Below are positions 58,918-64,000 of a stretch of DNA of 64,000 bases, one piece after another. A program made the position numbers and the translations under genes. The stretch comes from Candidatus Brocadia sapporoensis (lineage in GTDB: Bacteria; Planctomycetota; Brocadiia; Brocadiales; Brocadiaceae), in assembly GCF_001753675.2 (NCBI RefSeq), contig NZ_MJUW02000117.1, forward strand, positions 1-64,000, in the 5' to 3' direction. Positions within the stretch are counted from its first letter, which is position 1, and each line of letters opens with the position of its first letter. The notes under the pieces are model-generated. The model saw nothing but the letters and a program-made list of their open reading frames with translations. It was not told the DNA's origin and did not search any database.

Positions 58918-58941
58918 GTGCAAGTGCAAGTGCAAGTGCAA
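58918..58941. repeat. Hexanucleotide tandem repeat upstream of fliW
   Basis: Four exact tandem copies of GTGCAA, followed by a further GTG. On the fliW strand this reads as repeated TTGCAC. It lies 30-54 nt before the fliW ATG, outside any gene, in the 280-bp spacer after flgL. Copy number could change by slipped replication and alter the fliW leader or promoter spacing. Confidence 0.85.
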
Positions 58942-59168
58942 GTGAACAAAAGCAAACAATATACCAACTATAATGATCAACCTTTATTAGAGAACAACAT
59001 AATCCTATAATATTACGATACTAAGAGTTAAGAGCTTTCTCTTGTTTTGATTGTTTTTATAAATACAGACATGGTAAAAAACGAGGGAAAATTGTTCTCC
59101 GTAGATACTTGATGTGTTTAAGTCGGATACAATTTTTTACGAAATGTGATTATTTTTTAAACAGCTTC

Positions 59169-60080
59169 TTATCTTAAAAAATCAAGAAGAGTAGGCTGGA
59201 TAATTCTTGCTCCTGTATTTAAGGAGGATTGCAGGATATTTTCCTGATTTTTTAAATCCATAATCAGGGATGCTACATCAACTTCTTCTGTATATGATAT
59301 TAATTCTTTTAAGGTTATTTGTAAGTTATCAAGACTCTGTGAAGTTAAATCTAATCTATTTGTTTTTGCCCCAAACCTGGTAATCTCTGTTGATATAGTA
59401 TCAGTTGCAACGTCTAAGGATTTCCTTAAATGTAAAAATGCAGCAGAATCAAAGGTGTCCGATGCAAGTTCGTTTCTCATGGATACCAAGGTTGTAAATA
59501 GACCAGTATCCTGAAAGATAGTTCCACCAGGCGTATTGATTTGTACATAGGTTTTTGGACCTATTTGATAGGCAATTTCTTCTTGATTACCATCATAGGT
59601 TACTGATGAAATCTTCCCGAAGCTATCTCGCGTTGCGGAAAATGGTATTGTAGAAGTTTTTGTGCCTGCAAAAATAAATCGACCACCGTTATCAGTATTA
59701 CTATATTGCAATACAGATTCTAACAACTCATTCATTTCGTTTGAGATTACTTTACGTTCTGATTGACCTATCTCGTCGTTACTGCCTTGTATACCTAATT
59801 CTTTGATCTTAGTAAGAATTTCTTGAATATTCTCAAGGGAGTTGAAGGTATAATTCATGCGTTCTTTAGCAACTTCCGCGTTCTCTGAAAATTGCTGAAA
59901 TTTAAGCTCCTCAGCCTTTAATCCAAGCACTTTTCGTGCACCCGAGGGGTCATCTGATGGCCGGTTTATTCGTTTTCCCGTAGACAGTTTTTCCTGTATT
60001 TCCTGCATTTTTTTTAAGTTAAAACTTATATTCGCAAGGGTCGTACGGCTCATACTTTCCTGGGTTATCCTAAATGACAT
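59169..60080 (-). CDS. flgL: Flagellar hook-filament junction protein FlgL
   Basis: A 303-residue flagellin-fold protein (HAP3) forming the second junction ring. Starts SFRITQESMSRTTLANISFN and has the conserved KLSTGKRINRPSDDPSGARK (about 33-52). The C-terminus, VDVASLIMDLKNQENILQSSLNTGARI, matches the D0/D1 coiled coil. Its ATG has an AAGGAG site. Follows flgK by 104 bp in the same direction. Confidence 0.95.
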   Translation of the reverse strand: MSFRITQESMSRTTLANISFNLKKMQEIQEKLSTGKRINRPSDDPSGARKVLGLKAEELKFQQFSENAEVAKERMNYTFNSLENIQEILTKIKELGIQGSNDEIGQSERKVISNEMNELLESVLQYSNTDNGGRFIFAGTKTSTIPFSATRDSFGKISSVTYDGNQEEIAYQIGPKTYVQINTPGGTIFQDTGLFTTLVSMRNELASDTFDSAAFLHLRKSLDVATDTISTEITRFGAKTNRLDLTSQSLDNLQITLKELISYTEEVDVASLIMDLKNQENILQSSLNTGARIIQPTLLDFLR

Positions 60081-60184
60081 AAATACTCCGCTCCTTTCTA
60101 GTAAAAACGGACAAACTAGTTATTCCAGACAGGAAACAACCCGATATCTGCAGCAGGTTGACTATTACAAATTGCGATACCAAA

Positions 60185-62146
60185 TTAGCCAATTGAGATT
60201 AGAAGCTTATCTATAAGCCCATCAACAATAGAAATGTATTTTGCAGAAGCTTGGTATGCCTGCTGAAATCTTACCAGGTTGACCAATTCTTCATCCGTTG
60301 AGACCCCTGATATTTCATCCCTGCGATTTTTTAAGTTTGTCTCCAGGTCCGTAAAACTGTCCTCTGCTTTGAAAGCATTACTGGCTTCTTCCCCCAGCGA
60401 TGACGCAATCCGATGCAAGTAGTCCGTAAAGGTCGTATTATCGACAGCAGTAGTTTTATATTGCAAAGCAACGAGTCGTAACGCATTTGTAATATTTCCT
60501 ACTTCCCCTGTAGAAGCTGCAATCCGTGAAACATCCCCTGCAATGTCTGAATTAACGAGAATATCTGATGCGCCCGTCCCATTAAAAAAAGTATTTATTC
60601 CCAGAGCAGCAAGTAAATCAGTTTTATCGGAATCGGATACAACATCTAATGAAAACGTATCGCCTGCTGTGACGGTACCGCTGGAAAGAGCAAGAGAAAC
60701 TCCATTACCAACGGAAATAATATTCCCGGGTGTATAATTGTCTCCAACATCGAGCGTTGCTACCACTGCCCCGATGTTATTTTTTACTTCGATTTGGAGA
60801 CCCGCCGTGCTTCCAATCATACCAGTACCTAACGCAGTAAACGTATATACATCATTTGCCTGACCCGAGTAGATGCCAGACACTGAAGCTGTAGATGTCC
60901 CCATATTCCCGGGATTTGGATCCAAGGCATAAGAAAAATTAAATTGATAACCTGTATCAGCAAGAATTCTTAGTCTATTATCGGCAATAGACGCCGATAT
61001 ATTTGCAATGCCATCTATGGCAGTTTGTAAATCAGCGAGCGAATCCGTGGAAACATCGACAGAGATAACGTTTTTAGTAACCTCACCGGTACTCTTATTT
61101 ATTACCGTAAGAAAAATATCACCGTCCGATGGTGCTATTTTCAAGCCGGCATCGTTTAACTTTGCGGTTACGCTTGACACTGCATTTGTCGACATCAGGC
61201 TGGTAAAACCACCGGACAATCCCACTCCCTCACTATGAATCTTATTAACTTCAGCAATCAGATTAGATGCAAACGTATCGAGTTTATCTTTATACCGTGT
61301 CACCGTAACATTATAAAAGTCCTGTAATCCTTTTATTTCACCTGTATAAAAAACGTATTTCGAGTTCTTATTTCCGGAATTTACAATTTCTATCTCTCCG
61401 GAGGGATCTTGCTCTAAAGTAAAACTTATCGAAGAGGTACCGGACACTAAAGTTCCGCTTGGTGTAGAGACATTCACCATGCCATTATTTTCAGATGTCA
61501 CTGTGATATTCACCAGCTTACTGAGATCCTGGAGTAATGCCTCACGCGCATCTAATAAGTCGTTTGATTCTATGCCACGCACATGAATTGCTGATATCTC
61601 ATTATTTAAGTCTGCGATATTTTCGGCAATTTTATTAACATCGGATATTTTGCTTTCAATGCTTTGTTTAACAAATATTTCCATTTGATTTAGCTCATCA
61701 TCTATTCTGTGAAAGGTATCTGTCATAGTATTTGTCTTTTCCAGCAGTGTCGCACGGGAACTCATGTCCTCCGGGTTTTGCGTCAGATCATTTATACCTT
61801 TAAAAAAAGACGCCAGTGCGTTGTTGAGGCTCGCCTCTGAAGTTTCATTAAATACCGTTTCTAATTCCCTGAGATATTGGCTTTTTACCGATGCACTGCC
61901 AAGAGATGATGAAATATCCCTCAACCGGCTATTAATGTAATCGTCCTTATGTCTGATTATCCTGACAATGTCTACCCCTTGTCCGATTGTACCCGCATTG
62001 GTAACGAAAGGTGGCCTGGCGGCCATAATGGTTGATTGTCTGGTGTAACCTTTTGTATTTGCATTGGAAATATTGTGGGCCGTTACCAGCATGGCACGCT
62101 GGGCAGCTAATAATCCACTTAAACCAATTTGTAAATCAGAAGACAT
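60185..62146 (-). CDS. flgK: Flagellar hook-associated protein FlgK
   Basis: A 653-residue HAP1. The N-terminus, LQIGLSGLLAAQRAMLVTAH and NISNANTKGYTRQ, and the C-terminus, ELVNLVRFQQAYQASAKYIS, are the standard D0/D1 signatures. A beta-rich variable middle (about 290-560), rich in Ser, Thr, Gly and Val, makes it longer than the typical 450-550. Its ATG has a G-rich site (AGGGGGG). Next to flgN, whose product chaperones FlgK and FlgL. Confidence 0.95.
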   Translation of the reverse strand: MSSDLQIGLSGLLAAQRAMLVTAHNISNANTKGYTRQSTIMAARPPFVTNAGTIGQGVDIVRIIRHKDDYINSRLRDISSSLGSASVKSQYLRELETVFNETSEASLNNALASFFKGINDLTQNPEDMSSRATLLEKTNTMTDTFHRIDDELNQMEIFVKQSIESKISDVNKIAENIADLNNEISAIHVRGIESNDLLDAREALLQDLSKLVNITVTSENNGMVNVSTPSGTLVSGTSSISFTLEQDPSGEIEIVNSGNKNSKYVFYTGEIKGLQDFYNVTVTRYKDKLDTFASNLIAEVNKIHSEGVGLSGGFTSLMSTNAVSSVTAKLNDAGLKIAPSDGDIFLTVINKSTGEVTKNVISVDVSTDSLADLQTAIDGIANISASIADNRLRILADTGYQFNFSYALDPNPGNMGTSTASVSGIYSGQANDVYTFTALGTGMIGSTAGLQIEVKNNIGAVVATLDVGDNYTPGNIISVGNGVSLALSSGTVTAGDTFSLDVVSDSDKTDLLAALGINTFFNGTGASDILVNSDIAGDVSRIAASTGEVGNITNALRLVALQYKTTAVDNTTFTDYLHRIASSLGEEASNAFKAEDSFTDLETNLKNRRDEISGVSTDEELVNLVRFQQAYQASAKYISIVDGLIDKLLISIG

Positions 62147-62157
62147 AGAACCCCCCT

Positions 62158-62658
62158 CTACATTTCTGTGTCGATGAAGATCTTTGGAAATTTATTGTCT
62201 TGCTTTTTTCCTGTATGCTGGTAAACAGGGTATTGATATGCGGAAGGACAAAATATTTTCATGACGTCTTCCGTAATTTCAAGTGAATAATGAATGAGAG
62301 TCATATTCGTCTGGTTTATCTCCTGCAATTCTTTGATTACGTGCTTTAGATTATCTAAACAACTGCAGATTTTTTCCCTGCAAATATTGTCTATCTTGCT
62401 TATCAACGATGTTACGGTAATATTTTTCTCTTGTATGTCATAGAACTGACAATAATGATTCACGATATTCTGCCTTTTCTCTTCAAGAAGTTGTGCGATT
62501 TCTACCTGATTCTTTTCCCGGTAAATAAGCATTTCAAGCTCAGCAATATGACCAGACACCAAGCAATGGTATTTTATTTTTGCGGTTTCAAGTAGCTCGC
62601 GATAGGTGGCAAGTAATCGGTCAAATGTTTCAATGAGCTCGTCGAACCATATATTCAT
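62158..62658 (-). CDS. flgN: FlgN-type flagellar export chaperone
   Basis: A 166-residue, almost entirely helical protein: LIETFDRLLATYRELLETAK, then LEMLIYREKNQVEIAQLLEE. This matches FlgN-like chaperones, which hold FlgK and FlgL before secretion. Sequence similarity across the family is low, so position (between flgJ and flgK) carries much weight. Its ATG overlaps the flgJ stop as ATGA (62655-62658). Confidence 0.8.
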   Translation of the reverse strand: MNIWFDELIETFDRLLATYRELLETAKIKYHCLVSGHIAELEMLIYREKNQVEIAQLLEEKRQNIVNHYCQFYDIQEKNITVTSLISKIDNICREKICSCLDNLKHVIKELQEINQTNMTLIHYSLEITEDVMKIFCPSAYQYPVYQHTGKKQDNKFPKIFIDTEM

Positions 62659-63113
62659 GGTTGAATAACTCCCCGTGTTTCCTTCTCGCTTCTCCCGTAA
62701 GGCAGTTTGTCTTTACCCGTTTCTGATGATTCTTGCATAGAGTAAGCATGCTTTAACGCGGAAATTGTTGATGTTTCCTCAGAGAGCTCCTTCTTTCGCA
62801 GCAATTGTTCATAAATAATCGGCGCTACTCCAAAACCTCCCTTAGATGCGATGTCTTGTGAAAGGGTGGTATGCATTATTTCTGTATATGTCTCCATGCC
62901 CCCATCGTTCTCATCGCTGAGATCTGATTTTTGTATGGTTTTCCACATAGCGCTAACAACAATATTGACAAGGATCGACTCGAAATCCTGTGATATCTTT
63001 TTCAAAGCGAGATCATCTTTCTTTATGCCATCCTGCTCGCTGAGTTTTTTGACCGTTTCAAAGCAGGAAGGTTGAGAAAGTATCAAAGAATTTATGGGAA
63101 AGCAGTGTTCCAT
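62655..63113 (-). CDS. flgJ: FlgJ-like rod-binding protein, no muramidase domain
   Basis: A 152-residue protein with the rod-binding domain seen in FlgJ N-termini: DFESILVNIVVSAMWKTIQK, GGMETYTEIMHTTLSQDIAS and KGGFGVAPIIYEQLLRK (about 47-120). The C-terminal glucosaminidase of enteric FlgJ is absent, as in many bacteria. It would cap the growing rod. Overlaps flgN by ATGA and follows flgI by 72 bp. Confidence 0.88.
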   Translation of the reverse strand: MEHCFPINSLILSQPSCFETVKKLSEQDGIKKDDLALKKISQDFESILVNIVVSAMWKTIQKSDLSDENDGGMETYTEIMHTTLSQDIASKGGFGVAPIIYEQLLRKKELSEETSTISALKHAYSMQESSETGKDKLPYGRSEKETRGVIQP

Positions 63114-63185
63114 AAAAACTCCATGTTAAACGATAAAGTAATGGAAAATCTTAGCTTAAATGCCTTATATTTTTCATACACGGTT

Positions 63186-64000
63186 TCACATAATAATCAG
63201 TTCTGCGTGAAGAGCCCCGGCTCTTTTAATTGCCTGAAAAATAGAGATCAGATCTCTGGGGGTTACCCCCAATATATTCAGAGCACGTGCAACGTCAGCA
63301 ATGGTAGCTCCTTCCTGAATAATATTTAATTTTTTTTCTGCTTCTTCTGCTTGAATTTCAGTTCTTGGCACTATTGCTGTTTGCCCCGATGAAAAAACCC
63401 CGGGTTGTGACACCTCTGGTTTTTCCGTGATGGTAATACTTAAATTCCCGTGTGCGACGGCTACTGTAGAAATTCGTACATTTTCACCTGCAACGATGGT
63501 ACCTGTGCGTTCATTAATAATGACCCTGGCAATACTATCAGGTTTAACATATAATTCTTCGATGTTTGCAACAAATTGTATAACAGCAGACTCTGACTGA
63601 AATTCTCCGGGCGGAACGATAGTAACAACAGCAGCATCTATCGCCCGTGCGGCATTGGGATAGTGGGCATTAATTGCTTCTACCATACGATTTGCTGTTG
63701 TAAAATCCGGATCACGCAGAACAACGCTTAATGATTTTCCTTGCATAATAGAAAATTGAATCTCCTTTTCAACAATTGCACCATTTGAAATATATGCAGT
63801 AGTAGATATATTTTTACGAAGGCTTTGAGACTGACCTTCAACATTGTATCCGCCAATAGATAAAGGCCCCTGTGCTACCGCATAAACTTCATTATCGGCA
63901 CCTTGCAGCGCTGTCTGAAGCAAAACTCCACCTTCGAGGCTTTTGGCATCTCCAATAGAAGAAACAACAACATCGAGCTTGTCTCCTGGTCGTGCAAATG
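63186..64000 (-). CDS. flgI: Flagellar P-ring protein FlgI (partial)
   Basis: About 271 C-terminal residues of the periplasmic P-ring subunit; the frame is open to the window edge, so the N-terminus and signal peptide lie outside. Typical sequence: RPGDKLDVVVSSIGDAKSLE, LLQTALQGADNEVYAVAQGP, VIINERTGTIVAGENVRIS and ATIADVARALNILGVTPRDL. The last stretch, DLISIFQAIKRAGALHAELI, is the standard FlgI end. It leads the visible flagellar operon flgI-flgJ-flgN-flgK-flgL. Confidence 0.95.
   Translation of the reverse strand, partial: FARPGDKLDVVVSSIGDAKSLEGGVLLQTALQGADNEVYAVAQGPLSIGGYNVEGQSQSLRKNISTTAYISNGAIVEKEIQFSIMQGKSLSVVLRDPDFTTANRMVEAINAHYPNAARAIDAAVVTIVPPGEFQSESAVIQFVANIEELYVKPDSIARVIINERTGTIVAGENVRISTVAVAHGNLSITITEKPEVSQPGVFSSGQTAIVPRTEIQAEEAEKKLNIIQEGATIADVARALNILGVTPRDLISIFQAIKRAGALHAELIIM

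Noticed and set aside
58918-58944. CRISPR-like array
   Set aside because: The unit is 6 bp with no spacers; it is a simple tandem repeat.

Overview
This 64 kb window is ordinary bacterial chromosome, roughly 40% GC by eye, with no rRNA, tRNA or CRISPR array. The best guess at the source is an anammox-type planctomycete (Candidatus Brocadiales: Brocadia, Kuenenia or Jettenia). That is an inference from the mix of TPR-rich giant proteins, a FliW/CsrA flagellar module, split glycine decarboxylase, a NosL-like ABC cluster, DUF4139 and c-di-GMP-linked polysaccharide genes. No marker gene in the window proves it.

Layout, left half. 1-0.6 kb: a frameshifted ISL3-type transposase remnant. 0.6-1.1 kb: ssrA (tmRNA) with its own terminator on the minus strand. 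1.5-3.8 kb: a small unknown protein, a two-helix membrane peptide and an HtrA/DegP protease translationally coupled to it. 3.9-11.6 kb (minus): an exopolysaccharide (cellulose-like) operon made of a BcsA-like synthase with two PilZ regions, a small TPR membrane protein, a 1212-residue TPR/beta-barrel exporter and a GH8 glycanase. 11.7-13.8 kb: a geranylgeranyl-reductase-family flavoprotein and UppP, both probably acting on polyprenyl carriers. 14.4-17.7 kb (minus): a tightly overlapping four-gene operon (FtsX permease, ABC ATPase, polytopic His/Cys membrane protein, NosL-like Cys protein). 18.3-33.2 kb: mostly housekeeping and transport genes (RNA helicase RhlE, muconolactone-isomerase-like protein, FabG, RibD, AroA, DUF4139 protein, AmpG, APC permease, RibBA, PgsA, nucleotide-sugar epimerase).

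Right half. 33.4-43.1 kb (plus): carA-carB-gcvPA, then a HAMP-PAS-GAF-GGDEF diguanylate cyclase, then gcvPB; the cyclase sits between the two halves of glycine decarboxylase. 43.4-56.2 kb (minus): two adjoining giant modular glycan enzymes of 1549 and 2723 residues. Together they carry about eight glycosyltransferase modules, a pyruvyltransferase-like domain, two methyltransferases and TPR linkers. 57.0-64.0 kb (minus): a TPR protein, csrA, fliW, flgL, flgK, flgN, flgJ and the end of flgI, a flagellar hook-filament-junction cluster.

How the parts may work together: the diguanylate cyclase could feed c-di-GMP to the PilZ-bearing BcsA. FliW and CsrA control filament production. The giant glycosyltransferases beside the flagellar cluster are candidates for glycosylating flagellin or building a surface glycan. 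Several short dispersed palindromes lie between genes, and one hexanucleotide tandem repeat lies just upstream of fliW.
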